64,000 nt of DNA from Bidens hawaiensis (Eukaryota > Streptophyta > Magnoliopsida > Asterales > Asteraceae). The position numbers were made by a program, and so were the translations under genes. This document shows positions 10,771-22,565 of this stretch, in pieces. The notes below the pieces were generated by a model. It was not told the DNA's origin, ran no database searches, and worked only from the letters and a program-made list of their open reading frames with translations. Every line of letters starts with the position of its first letter. Within the stretch, counting starts at the first letter, position 1. The stretch covers positions 98,411 to 162,410 of the forward strand of contig JAIQDT010014650.1 in NCBI GenBank assembly GCA_021521415.1. The letters run 5' to 3'.

Positions 10771-12540
10771 AAGTAAACTTATTTATATAGTTAAATCCAT
10801 ACTTTTATTTGTTATCGAAAAATGTTTAGAAATGTTTCTCTAGATGATTAAAAAGGTTTGGTTTAAAAAAAATAGAACTCCTAAAGGGAACGAAAAAAAT
10901 CTTGTATTTTTATTTTGCATATTCTAATTATGATTGACGGATGTTCTTTATGTATTGAATTTTATTTTGTTCTGTTTTTTAGTCATGTGACCTAATTTAA
11001 TGGACCAGAATATAAAAAAAATCTAGTTACTGATAGCTCCTTGTTGAAAATTTTCTACAGTCACTTAAAAAATTCATGAATCTGTCACTATCAATGCACA
11101 AATTTTAGGGAGTCAAGTACATCCAAGGGGAAACACACAATCTAAAATTTACCGCGTCGTCGTTGCAGCGTACCGATTCAACCTTACTAGTTTAAATTGT
11201 ATAAATTTTGTTCCATTTTAGTAAAATCAAAATAGATTTATGTGTTTTTTAAGAAATGTATGTTACTTACGGTTAATTACCTTTATAAGATTAATAATAG
11301 AGTTATGTAATATAATCTTAGTATGCGATATATTACTTTAAGTGTCTATCTTTTGCATTAAATTCTATTCGATATCACAATACAACGAGGGGAGGCGCTC
11401 GCCGATTAAAACTCATTTGTTTTTTAAGATACTTTATCCCCGGCCTTTTGGCAAAATATTGTGTTTTTGTTTGCTTTTCAACAATTGCAGATTCTTTTCA
11501 TTTTCAACGTTTTCTTTTTCTTTAAAGCTTCGATTTCTTAACAGATTTCTTAACAAAAGGGGGTTGCGGCGCAACTTGTTGCCCGTTTGCCTGCCACTTT
11601 ATTGTAATCGTTTTATAGTAAATTATATAAAAATTCTTGAAATTTCCGTCCTTCATTTAGCATCAACTGCATTCTAAAATCATTTGAAGATTGACTCTAA
11701 TGTGGAACAGAAGATAAATTGTGGAAAAAATCATGTAAACTCCTACACCATTAATACGTATGCATATCATCGTGTCTCTAAATAAGTGTTTTTATATAAT
11801 TGTATAATTGAATAGATATATAAAGTGAGGGGCTAAAATGAAAAATTAATGAGAATCTTACAATTAAATGAACATGAAAAAATCGAATTAGATAGTTAAC
11901 GTCTTCTTTGTTTTTAAAGCTTTGATTTCTTAACAGATTCTTCAAATTTTCGTCCTTCATCTAGCATCAAATGCATTCTAAAATTTAGGAATCTGCCACT
12001 AGTCAATAGCGTATGCAAATCTTTCAAGGAGTCTAGGACACCCAAGGGGAAACACATAATCCAGAATTCACCGCGTCCCGCTACATCGTACAATATAACC
12101 TTACTAGTCTAAATTGCATATGTTTTGTTCCATTTTAGACAAATCAAAATAGAATTATGTACATTACTTATGTACAACTAATTAATTTTTTAAAATTTAA
12201 AATAGAGTTGTGCAATATAATCTTATTATGCGGTATACTACGTTAACTATCTATCTTTTGCATTTAATTCTAATCTATATCACAATATAAGAAGGGGAGC
12301 CTCTCACCCGGCTAAAGCTCATTTGTTTCGTTTAATACTTTATTTCTCACCTTTTTCCAAAATAGAGTTGTGCAATATAATCTTATTATGCGGTTCTGTT
12401 TTCGTTTCAACAATTGAAGATTCTTCTTATTTCCAACGTTTTTTTGTCTTTTAAAGCTTCGATTTCTTAACAAATTCCTGAAACTTCCTACCTTCATTTA
12501 GCATCCACTACATTCTAAAACTAGTTGAAGATTGATTCTT
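10770..12540 (+). repeat. Duplicated 5' region of the EBS-like gene
   Basis: This non-coding stretch matches 25,196-26,869 along most of its length. Within it two related units follow each other (about 11,040-11,690 and 11,970-12,500), sharing ATCCAAGGGGAAACACA-like and ACCGCGTC sequences and ending in CATTCTAAAA. The first unit ends in a decayed exon-1-like sequence (about 11,692-11,758, with TGTAAACTCCTACACCATTA) and the second leads into the better exon 1 at 12,541. It is probably the promoter and leader of the gene, duplicated in tandem. Confidence 0.55.
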
Positions 12541-12613
12541 ATGGCACCGAATACAAATTGTGGAAAAAATTATGTAAACTCTTACACCATTAACAGCACC
12601 GAAACTATAAGAC
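12541..12613 (+). pseudogene. EBS/SHL-like exon 1, copy 2 (isolated)
   Basis: ATG at 12,541 opens MAPNTNCGKNYVNSYTIN, the same exon-1 sequence seen at 681, 39,516 and 40,803. The reading frame is open, but no GT donor follows AGAC: the text reads GACATGTG where the 39.58 kb copy reads GACGTAAGT. The exon therefore runs into the SIN3-like fragment instead of splicing to a BAH exon. Confidence 0.55.
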
Positions 12614-13091
12614 ATGTGTATACCATCCTGCATTATCACACGACAAGGAACAGTTGACGAAATATGTGGTCGTGGTGGTGATGGTGATGGTAATGGCGAT
12701 GGCGGCAGCAATGCGCAGTGTTTCATAACCAATGACGTGTTGGCATATTTGAAGGAAGTAGAAGATATGTTTCAAGACCAACGGGAGAAGTATGACATGT
12801 TTCTTGATGTAATGAAGGATTTTAAAGCTCAAAGGTAAAATGGTAAATAATTTTTTGTTGGAAGATTGATCATATTGACCTAACCAAGAACTTCTATGAT
12901 GCAGAATTGATACTACATGTGCCATCATAGCAAGGGTGAAAGAATTGTTTAAAGTGCATAATAATCTAATTTTTGGGTTCAACACTTTCTTGCCCAAAGG
13001 TTACGAAATACCTGTCATTGACGATGAGGAAAACCCACCAAAGAAATTTGTGGAATTTGAAGAGGCTATAAGTTTTGTAAACAAAATAAAG
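12614..13091 (+). CDS. SIN3-like PAH1 domain, copy 2 (two exons, frame open)
   Basis: Exon 1 is 12,614-12,834 and exon 2 is 12,905-13,091, joined through a GT-AG intron; together they give 136 codons with no stop. The product starts MCIPSC, has a Gly/Asp-rich linker like the Gly-rich N-terminus of plant SIN3 proteins, then [20 protein letters not shown] and [26 protein letters not shown] and FVNKIK, which together form a complete PAH1 helix bundle. In SIN3, PAH1 binds short helices of DNA-binding repressors. A GT donor follows at 13,092, but I find no further SIN3 exons (PAH2, PAH3, HDAC-interacting region). It is the best-preserved of three copies yet probably still a fragment; expression would decide. 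Confidence 0.6.
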
Positions 13092-13308
13092 GTGTAGGCG
13101 ATTTTTATATTTGGTAAAAGAAACAATAGTAAGTTTAAAATATTGATTATAATTATGTCACGTGATATGACAAAGTTATCCCGGGTGTCTAGCCCTTTGC
13201 TTTTAAAGAAAGAAACGAGAAAGAAAATCTTTGATACCATGTGTTATCGATTATTACATAGGTACCATCTACCATGCTTTAACCTGGAAATTAAATATGT
13301 TGAAGGGC

Positions 13309-13525
13309 TCGAGAAGTTTTTTTACTTTTAAGTATCAATGATGTTGTTCATATAAGGAAAGACATAGAAATTATTGATGTTGACTGACTGGAGAAGTTTT
13401 CTTGCTTTGGGTGTCAATGATGCTCTTCATATAAGGAAAGACATGGAAATTATTGATGTTGAAGGACCGGCGAAGTTTTCTTGCTTTGGATGTCAATGAT
13501 GTTCTTCATATAAGGATAAACAACT
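13309..13525 (+). repeat. Tandem repeat, about 80 bp x 2.7
   Basis: Units begin GAGAAGTTTT at 13,311 and 13,391 and GCGAAGTTTT at 13,470. Each contains TCAATGATG, CTTCATATAAGGA and GAAATTATTGATGTTGA. The last unit is partial. No coding role is evident. Confidence 0.8.
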
Positions 13526-13758
13526 ATTGCGTATTTTAATATGTTTATGATATCGAATGATTTTGTATTCGGCTTTTAATTTCTTGTGTATGTGACAACT
13601 TATATGTTTTTATTAAATGTATTTTCTTAAGTTTTCATATCCTTCAAATAATGACATAGCCATACTAACACCAAACACCAAAGTGAACTTATAGAAATCA
13701 TAAAAGCGCACCTTTGCGCCTAGAACTCTTTAGTATCATGTTCTGTAGGTAACCCTTA

Positions 13759-14818
13759 GGGTCTGTTTGGTATGACGTAATGGAATGAACGAAGGAATGG
13801 AATAGAGAATGATCGGAATCATTTCCATTACATTATGTTGTTTGGTTACCATATTGGAATCAAAAGAATAATCATTTTATTATGATATAGTAAACTATAC
13901 ACACATATTTTTTTTGTTAGTTAATGGAACGATAATAACATAATGCGATATAATAATAAAAAATATAATAATTATTATAATTAAATAATAGTTATACTAT
14001 TATAATAATAATAATAATAAATAATGTTGGTCATTTCATTTCATTCCTTGAAGGTAGGGGTGTACACGGACCGGACGGACATGGACGAGACCTTGTTCGT
14101 GTCCGTCCGTTAAGCTTTTGACGGACAAACGGACGGTTCATGAACACTTTACCGAACGAAAATTTATGTCCGTGTCCGTCCATTAAGAAATTGAGTTTGT
14201 CCGTGTTCGTCCATGTCCGTCCGTTAATATTCTAAACGGACGTTAACGGGCACTAATGGGCATACGGACACTAATAGACTCTAATGAACAAACAAACACA
14301 TGAACATTAATAGACACTAATGAATATTAATGAACAAACAAACACATGAACATTAATGGACACTAATGATTATTAATGGACAAACAAACATATAAACATT
14401 AATGGACACTAATGGACAATGAACACTAATACTTTCATTATCGACAAACGAACATACACAAACCTATCCGTACAGACGTTACAGGACGGACATTACCGGA
14501 CGTAATCGAACGGACGTTACCGGACGTTCACGGACACTATTGAACGGACCTGGCCTTTGTCCGTGTTCATCCATTAAGCTTACTGAATGAACTTCTTGTC
14601 GAACGGACAACCGGACGTCCGGTTCGCTTACAGCCCTACTTGAAGGAATGAAAAAAAAGCACTTCTTACTAAGGAATGAAAAAATGTTATATATATAAGG
14701 ATTTCATTCCTTAGTAATAATTCATTCCATTGATGAACACAACCAAATATGATTTATTTTATTCCTTTGGAATGATCCATTCCATTCCGCCTACCATTAC
14801 TTCATACCAAACGCTACC
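13759..14818. mobile_element. Tourist/PIF-Harbinger MITE, split by a hAT element
   Basis: The ends are GGGTCTGTTTGGTATGACG on the left and, on the opposite strand, GGTAGCGTTTGGTATGAAG on the right. Both are flanked by TTA (13,756-13,758 and 14,819-14,821). Without the nested hAT it would be about 470 bp. It contains ATTCCATT-type repeats and no protein. Confidence 0.85.
14055..14638. mobile_element. Non-autonomous hAT element nested in the Tourist MITE
   Basis: The 584 bp insertion has a perfect 8 bp duplication CTTGAAGG (14,047-14,054 and 14,639-14,646). Its inverted ends are TAGGGGTGTACACGGACCGG and TAGGGCTGTAAGCGAACCGG. These are hAT traits. The interior is made largely of repeated ACGGAC/GTCCGT motifs in both orientations, which may act as subterminal transposase sites. 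There is no transposase. Confidence 0.85.
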
Positions 14819-15305
14819 TTAATAACATCTCTTGCATCAGTTGACAAATAAATTAAATATTACCGACATATATTCACCAACGGATATTTACTAGTAGTGA
14901 CATTCACTGATTAATTGTCGAAGAAAGTGTTCGTCAATGATACTCATTTTTTTAGTACATAGTGTAAGACTACATATGACTTACACAAATGTAGAATCTA
15001 TGCATAAACGAAATTCATATATATATATATATGATTAGGTTCATTTCAGAAGTATTTTTTAGTACGAGAAGTGCGAGAAGTCATTACAACCAAGCATAGT
15101 TTTTCTTTATATTTTTCCATTAATTTATCTGCAAGGGTATGAATGTAATCTATCCATATGTTAGTTTTGGCAACCATTAATTGTAAGAGGTTTCAAAACA
15201 TATTATTTGTTTTTTTGTTTATAATAAAATTTTAAAGGCTTTAACCATTCCCATTAACCATTTGACCATCTTCACAATTTTAAACATCACCATACTAGCT
15301 AAGAT

Positions 15306-16273
15306 CAGGGGCGGATCTACAGTGATATCGGGTGATTCCTCGGAACCATCCGAGTTTTGAAATAATAGTGTAATTATATATAGAAAATAATAAAGGAACC
15401 ACCCTATAAATTAGAAAGGAACCACCGTATAACCATTTGATGTGTTTGTCTGACTGGTAACACGCCGGTTTTGTAACCCGGAGGTCGCGGGATCGAATCT
15501 CGTTTTTTTAATTTTTTTTCTTTTTTTTACTAACTTACCTAACATCAGTTAGGGTTTTAAACAAACACAAACACATAACTAGCACAAACAACACAGCGCC
15601 TCTCCACCCCTTACCTGATTTTAGCCCCTGACTCGGTCACTCCCGCACTCCGGCAGCCTCACTCAGTCACTCCCGCACTCCTGCACCGTCACTCCGACCA
15701 TCGCCGTCGGCCATCCCCGTCCTCTGTCAGCCGTCTCCTTACAGTCCTTACTCGAATCCTCTTAATCTCCCACTTTGAAGGTAATTTTACATTTATAATT
15801 CATTGTTAAATGTTAATTGTTCTTGACTTCTTGTTAAATGTTAATTGTTCTTAATTATTAAGTGTTAACTACTTAATTGTTTAAGTTATTTGTTAAATTT
15901 AGTTTTAGTTTGTTAGATTATTGGTTTTAATTTGTTACTTTCTTAGTTTTAAATTTGTTAGTTTGTAATTGTTGATTTGTAGGTATGTTGAATGTGAAGA
16001 TATATTATCAAAGTGAACCATAGAACCTTGGATCATAAGCATTTTATTTTTAATTCGTAAAGACTACTGTATAGATATTATGTGTTTTTTAATTTCTAAT
16101 GACGGTGTCTCTTTTATTAATTTATCGTATATTTATTATGTAATGAACTTTTCCCGAACCATCGAACCGACCGGAACCTCAAACTGACCCGGAATTTTTT
16201 ATACCCGACACGGTGAAATTGAAACATCTAAAAGTAGTGCACTACCCGAAAAAAATTTCTGGATCCGCCACTG
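15306..16273. mobile_element. hAT element with CAGGGGCGGATC ends
   Basis: The ends are CAGGGGCGGATCTACAGTG and, inverted, CAGTGGCGGATCCAGAAA. The flanks GCTAAGAT (15,298-15,305) and ACTAAGAT (16,274-16,281) are an 8 bp duplication with one mismatch. The interior contains a tRNA-like segment and a C-rich leader-like stretch (15,590-15,780), but no transposase frame. Confidence 0.85.
15441..15503 (+). other. tRNA-like segment with pol III box A/B motifs
   Basis: The run TGACTGGTAACACGCCGG resembles a D-arm/box A. It is followed by an anticodon-like loop CCGG-TTTTGTAA-CCCGG, whose TGT would read Thr, and then GGGATCGAATCTC, which resembles box B. A T-run follows directly, as at pol III terminators. 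No acceptor stem pairs, so it is not a working tRNA gene; a tRNA-derived or SINE-like remnant is more likely. Confidence 0.45.
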
Positions 16274-16689
16274 ACTAAGATCAAGCAAAATATTTGTATT
16301 GAACAAAATATTCATATTGAATGAAAAATGGTTATTATTGTCATTACATCAATGTATCATTATACAAATATTTAAACCATATACAAATCACAATAATATT
16401 AACAAGATACATGTATTATTATACGTAGACATAGAATTCCATATTGCTCGTATTTTGACATTCTTTGAGCTTTCTTTTCTTCAACTTCAACAGCAGCAAC
16501 ATTATTTACCACAACTTCATATTTTTCCTGCATGATATCATCATGTTCCATGAGTTGTTTGAATTCTGCGTGCCATTTTCAAGCACACCTACGTTTACCG
16601 TTACCGAAAACAAATATCATAAACCAAGTAAATGTATAGTCATATTTTAATAAATATGTTTAACTTCTTTTTTAAACAAATTTATTCAG

Positions 16690-17235
16690 CATACCTTACA
16701 CAATAAACATGTTTATCCTAGACAAAATTGACATATATGGACCATAAAAAGTAAATGTATATATCCTACACATTAAATCGTTAACAATAATATCACAAAC
16801 CCGACACAATTAAACATAAAAAAAAACTTATCCTACACTATTTAAAAAAACTTATCGTATGAACCCTACATAGTAAAAAAAAAAATCTTGTCACAAACAT
16901 CCTATACATGTAGGAAACTACTTTATTCAGAAAAGTAAACATATTTATTTAGCGTACACTAAACAATATTCATTTTATCCTACACAACAATTGACATATA
17001 CGAACCATACATAGTAAGCGCATCTATCCTACACATTCAATCGTTAACAATAATATCCTACACAGTAAATAAAATTTATACTACATACCCTACACAGTAA
17101 AATAACGTATCCTACACAGTAAAAAAACGTATCCTACACACCCTACACAGTAAAAAAAAATGTATCCTACATACCCTACACAATTAAAAAAAAAATTATC
17201 CTACATAGTTAAAGGAAAAAAAATATCCTACACAA
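16690..17235 (+). repeat. Irregular repeat of TATCCTACACA / CAGTAAAA
   Basis: The motif TCCTACACA (or CCCTACACA) followed by an A-rich or CAGTAAA spacer recurs more than a dozen times at uneven spacing, densest at 17,040-17,235. It lies inside the TIR element. No coding sense is visible. Confidence 0.7.
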
Positions 17236-17709
17236 GCACACAATTAAGATGTTTGGTGACTATTATGTTGTTACATCTTTACAAATTGATCCAATAATAA
17301 AAGTCATAATTTTTCGATCGAATATTCTCGGTAAATAATCCAAATGTAGGCATATATAATGTTGTATATTATATTAAACTTGATTGAAAAGGACATACCA
17401 GGATGAATCTTTACAAATTGATCCACAAATAAAAATCATAATTTTTTAATCAAATATACTAAAATCCAATTGTAAGTTATACATGCGTAATTTGGGGAAT
17501 TTCATAAAGCTCGGCCGTTTTCTTTTATGCCTACATGCATTTCACAATTTTTTTTGCCTTTCACATTAATAACCATCATATTAATGGCGCTTGTAAGTAT
17601 AAAAATGTCATTTGTATTTTGGACCATTGATTACACTTAATCAATGGCTAAGATTCACTTCCCGCACTTCTTGCTATAATTTCATTTCTCGCATGAACCA
17701 TCCCCGGTA

Positions 17710-18092
17710 TTGGATCATTTCAGAAGATTTTTTACAGCGAGAAGTACGAGAAGTGAAGGCGTAACTCCATTAATCCCTAATTTCACTCCCTTTCTTATAT
17801 GTAGGTGCGTTGTGTAGGTGCATATGTATGTGTGTAGGTACGTATGTTTGTATATGTGTCCTTATGTTTGTATATGTGTATGTATGTTTGTGTGTGTAGG
17901 TACATAGGTTTGAATGTGGCTCGATGCATTTATATGTTTGTAGGTAAGTTTGAATGTGTAATTAAGACATAAATACAATCAACCTAAATATATTTTATGT
18001 AACTTCATAAGAAAGGGAGTGAAATTAGGGATTAATGGAGTTATATCTTCACTTCTTGCACTTCTCGTTGTAATATCACTTCTCGCAAGATC
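17710..18092. mobile_element. Long-TIR MITE, same family as its left neighbour
   Basis: The left arm (about 17,714-17,805) and right arm (about 18,003-18,092) are inverted copies sharing AACTCCATTAATCCCTAAT and TTTCACTCCC. The loop is a GT/TATG-rich stretch with repeated GTATGTTTGTATATGTGT. It abuts (TA)n on the right. It has no protein. Confidence 0.75.
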
Positions 18093-18114
18093 CATCCCCT
18101 ATATATATATATAT

Positions 18115-18800
18115 AGACGGGTGCATGCGCGATGCAGCGAGAAACGCAGACTTTGGTAATCACATTACAAGTTTATGTCTATTCATTGTTCGGTTTGAAA
18201 TCGTGAAACTGTTCAAACAGGTAATTGGTTTAATTTCATTATTGATTTTTTATTTCTTTAACTTTTGGCCGGCCGATTTCAATTTTCAATGGGGTGGTTT
18301 AGGTTTTTGACGACTAAAAAAGGTTACTAACAGTTGGCTCACGGTTTAACTTAAAAACTATCAAAACTAGACCGCAAACACCCATACGTAAAATATTGTT
18401 TTTTTAACTGAAAAACTATAGCAATATGATACTCAAATTAAAAATAATGAAATGCTCATTTTTATGGTGCAATGCTTTATAAAAAAAATATTAAAGTATA
18501 AAAAACTATAACCGTTTAAATTTCGTGAGGGAAGTTGAGTTAAAAGTGAAAATAAAAAGAGTATATAGGTTAAAGATTAAGGGTCATAGTTATAACTATT
18601 GTTTAAATTTTCAAAAGATGATTAATGTTAAGGGAACAAAATTGTAACTATGTTTAATTATTTGAAATTGCACGTTATATCTATCATTTAAAAGACTATA
18701 TTGTCTTTTTCAACATGCTTTGTTAAGATGTAACTTATTTTTATTTTTGTATTTACTTAAAAAAATAAACGTCTTAATTTGCACATCTCTCCCTCATTAT
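18115..18800. other. Unassigned AT-rich DNA
   Basis: I see no gene or clear element. From about 18,755 the sequence AAAATAAACGTCTTAATTTG matches 47,211, which marks where the two paralogous blocks become collinear again. Confidence 0.5.
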
Positions 18801-18803
18801 CTA

Positions 18804-18805
<2 letters not shown>

Positions 18806-18868
<63 letters not shown>
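18806..18868. repeat. (TA)n microsatellite
   Basis: An uninterrupted TA run of about 60 bp. The paralog at 47,260 lacks it; roughly 800 bp (18,806-19,610) including this run and the hairpin at 19.4 kb is specific to this block. Confidence 0.95.
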
Positions 18869-18876
<8 letters not shown>

Positions 18877-19140
18877 AAAACATAAAAATCCTGCGTGTCA
18901 CGATGTGGTCGCTCCCCTTTTTTTTTGAGTCACCAGATTTGCTTGATTTTTAAATGGAGGCTTCTTATGTATATTACCCGAATTCACGGGTATGGGTCTT
19001 ACCAAACCCATATATTCCTTAAACGGGTTATAACATCTCATTAAATTAAAAACTAATCTTACCAAATATTTGATAGATACTAAAAATTAAAAACTATAAA
19101 GTAGGGATATATTAAAAATTAATATCCGATTTATTTAAAA

Positions 19141-19177
<37 letters not shown>

Positions 19178-19385
19178 ATTAAAAAACCAATTTTATAGTA
19201 AAAAACGTAAACGGTTTTGGGTCTCATCAAACCCATATAGCTTTTAAAACTGGGTTATAACTTCTCATTTATTTGTGAGACAATTTATCATCAAACCATA
19301 AGTATATTATTAACTTTCATACAATAAAATTAATAATAATTCAAAAAAATAAATAATTATTAGCTGTATGGATCAAATACAAATT

Positions 19386-19535
19386 AAATTAACGTGCTAA
19401 ACGCGAGAATCAAGTAGAGTAATTATATATACACGTAGAGTAATTATGTAATTACTCATTATAGAGTAATTACATAATTACTCTACTTGTATATATAATT
19501 ACTCTACTTGATTCTCACGTTTAGCACGTTAATTT
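19386..19535. repeat. Near-perfect 71 bp inverted repeat (hairpin)
   Basis: The left arm (19,386-19,456) and right arm (19,465-19,535) are reverse complements with only two mismatches, separated by the 8-base loop CATTATAG. Weaker pairing extends about 10 bp further on each side. The arms contain AAGTAGAGTAATTA twice. It is best explained as a foldback MITE; a transcript through it would form a long double-stranded stem. Confidence 0.9.
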
Positions 19536-19609
19536 TATTTGTACGTTAACCTTCCCCTATATAGAACAAATAATATAAAACAGCTCCCGTAATACGGAGG
19601 TTAAAAACT

Positions 19610-22080
19610 AGTATATGGTATAGATATAGATATTTAGGAATTTAAAGATGAAAAACACGTTAATGAAGACAAAAACACAAGTAACCTGGAATTAAAATTA
19701 AATAAATTAATTAACTTATAGTAGACAATTATACGTTACCCAAAAATTCATTGAGGTTAGTGGACTTTTAATGTTACACATATGCATCTAATTCAAGTAC
19801 ATATATGTATTTGCAAGGATACATATATGTATTTAACTCAGATACGACTTCAAAAAATTGATATAAGAAATGAATAAAATACTTAAACTTGTTACAGGTA
19901 TAAGATACATATGTATATATTCTAGTGTATGTTCTCATGATTTTCATGATCCAAGAATTGGAATTTATTAGTAGGTAGACATTATTCGAACATATATGTA
20001 TTTTACATGGATACATATATGTATGTTTTGATTTTCTTCATTTGCTGTTATATAAAACATTTATATGTATGCATTGCTAATTCATCTAACCATGAATCAT
20101 TCCATGGTTTATTATTCTACATACTAAATAAAATAAGAATCCCAAAAATTATGAATCGTACAAAATCACCAAACTCAAAACCAATTAAATAAGTCAGGAA
20201 CGATTGGGCCAGCATATATGTTCTAGCGGCCATAACCAATTAAACAAGCCTTCGGGCTCCTCGGAGGATTTTCTAACGGACATCCCCATTGAAGGATTGG
20301 GTCAACGTATGTCGGGATTGAAGTGCCGGCTAATAACTTTTAAACTTGTCAAACAATGCTTATAAACCTTCAAAATTGCTTAAACTGGCTTAAAAATGCA
20401 TTTTTGGAACTATAGGGACTAAAAATGAGAAGTTGGAAAAATTATGGAACCCCCCCCCCCTCTTACACCATGCTACGTGGGGAGGAAAGCTCAACCTGGC
20501 CGCGCGGCAGGTACATGTGGTTTGTTACTTTGGTTCGTTAATTTGTGTTAAGTGCTAAATCTTTCCTAATCAATCCCAAATCACGAATATTGAGCCCCAA
20601 GAAAAGTAATCTAGTATACCATAATGTCTATATTCATTCCCCATTAATTCCCTGAGATAATATTGATCAAAAGCATCAATTTTGCTCATTTATACATAAT
20701 TCGGTTTCCTTAATCGATTAAATGCTTCATTAAACCCTCTAACTTATGTATTATTTATCATAATACTTCCCCTGAACCCTAATGCACATGCCTCAACAAT
20801 CATCAAACTTTTCCCACGAATTCCCTACTTCAACCATCTTAATCTTCATTAATTTAACAAGCTTGTTCAATGTTTATTGACTTTGAAGTTCAAGACATCA
20901 TTGGCCACGATTTCCTCATAGTTCCTCTTCTCGTTTGGGTAAGTTGTATTCTGTAATTTAATATATTTTTAATCAATAAACAAAATCCCTCAATCAATTA
21001 CACTGATTTAGGGAGTTTCGGTGGTTAATTTGATCCCGCCCCGTTAAAGGTGTTTTAGTCAAGTTTAATTGATTTGTTAATATCTCTATCTTCTTTTAGG
21101 AACTAGCTTTCGGTCCATAAGACTTTTTTGTTCAAAATCAAATTTTGAGTGTACTAACCAAAACCCAACTCCTGAATCGCTGTTGGTCAGTACCGGCTCG
21201 CTTATTTATTAAAAATATTATAACCGGAGTTCTATACATCAGTTGGGATTGAATCTAGCGGCTATGTTCGGTTTTTACTTTACATTTATTTTGTATAAGT
21301 CTAAGTTCTGTTTGGATCAGAATACTTGTTGCAATAACCTTGCATGTTGATTTTATCTCTCGGTTTACTCGGTTAATCATCAAGGTGAGTAATCACTCCC
21401 CTATTTTACTATTTTCAATGCTTTTGTGGACATTATGCGTATCAAATCTTATTTTTCATACTACATATATTCCATACTAGCAAATCATGATTATTGTGTT
21501 GTTGATCAATTAAATGTTTATTTGTTAATTGCTTACTAGCTTATCTGTTTAATTCTAGCAAGTCGTCATTGTAGCCTTAGCCCGTTTGTGAGGCATGGTC
21601 AACTGACTCCAATTATTTGTTTTCATTTAATTATTAATACTCATGATATTGATTTGTAGTTTTTATCTCATATTATATTAAATGTCAAAAACTGGTTCTC
21701 ACTCAAACTCGTGTTGACTATATATATATATATATATATATACGCATATTGCAGGTTAATCTTTAGTTTGAAGTGAATATTGAAGATCACATAGATTGAC
21801 TTTAGGTTATATATTAAAAGACAACTAGTTTGATTTATTTGTTTTTGGATTTATTTGTACAAGTTGAGACGATGTGTACTTGATTGAATTTAAATAAATA
21901 AATTTGATATTGTCATATTTAAATTGCATGATAGTATCTTGTGAGCAATCAGTTCTCGCCTCGGCATTTCCGTCTTAGGCTGGGGTGTGACAGTTGTGAT
22001 GGTCAGTTGGTGGCAGTGGTGCTTGTCAGGTGATGTGTAAAATTGAAAAAAAAAGTGTTAATAAATGATTTTGATGGAAT
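19610..22080. repeat. Paralogous segment of 47,265-51,860, including an LTR relic
   Basis: This stretch matches 47,265-51,860 after removal of the two insertions found there. Its right part is an LTR in minus orientation. Read on the minus strand it starts at 21,992 with TGTCACACCCCAGCC, homologous to solo LTR 1 at 7951; its other end is near 20,310 but not fixed. No genes are present. The sites CATCT (20,835) and TAA (21,511) here are the empty sites for solo LTR 3 and the Harbinger element in the other copy. Confidence 0.7.
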
Positions 22081-22229
22081 TAGACTCTTTATGAATAATT
22101 GATTACATTTTATCTACCAACTAAACATTTGGTTTTTTATTTTCTCATCTTAATTTATTTCATTTCCTTTGTAATTTTTGTGTACAAATGCTACATAAAA
22201 TCATTGGTAGCCTTGCTTTTGCAATTTTG

Positions 22230-22458
22230 TGATTGTTTTAAAATGTTTGCAAATAGGATGATCCTGGTTTGCCAGGGTTCGAGTCATGATCTCACTCGGT
22301 TTTACCGGCTTCTCGTTGTCGTGTCATTTGGCGGGCGTGGGGGTCGGGTTTTATCCGGTGAATCCCTCAATAGGTAGACCGCTAGGGGCTCCGTCCGTTC
22401 GGACCAGTGGCCGCATACGGAGTACTCGACATTACTTAGTTGGTCGTTAAAAAAAAAA
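22230..22458 (+). mobile_element. SINE-like element, tRNA-derived, with A-tail
   Basis: GGTTCGAGTC (22,276-22,285) is a good pol III box B. It is followed by about 170 bp of GC-rich unique sequence (with CCGCTAGGGGCTCCGTCCG and GGCCGCATACGGAGTACTCG) and a terminal A-run at 22,449-22,459. A box A is not clear and I could not find matching target duplications, so the 5' end is approximate. Confidence 0.5.
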
Positions 22459-22565
22459 AGAGAAGATTAAAATAAGAAAATTATTAATTATTTTACTCAA
22501 ACTCAACCTGTTAAGTCAACTTAATTATATATACTACAATTACAAAGGTCGGTGGGCAATATAGG

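Larger units (their letters stand above)
15037..17705. mobile_element. TIR element with AGAAGTGCGAGAAGT-type ends
   Basis: The left end has GGTTCATTTCAGAAG followed by CGAGAAGTGCGAGAAGT. The right end, read on the other strand, has GGTTCATGCGAGAAATGA followed by AAGAAGTGCGGGAAGTGA. The same termini bound the small element immediately to its right (17,710-18,092), so both belong to one family. A hAT element is nested inside. Superfamily is not determined because I cannot fix a target duplication. Confidence 0.5.

Noticed and set aside
15441..15503. Functional tRNA-Thr gene
   Set aside because: Only D-, anticodon- and T-arm-like parts are visible. No acceptor stem pairs.
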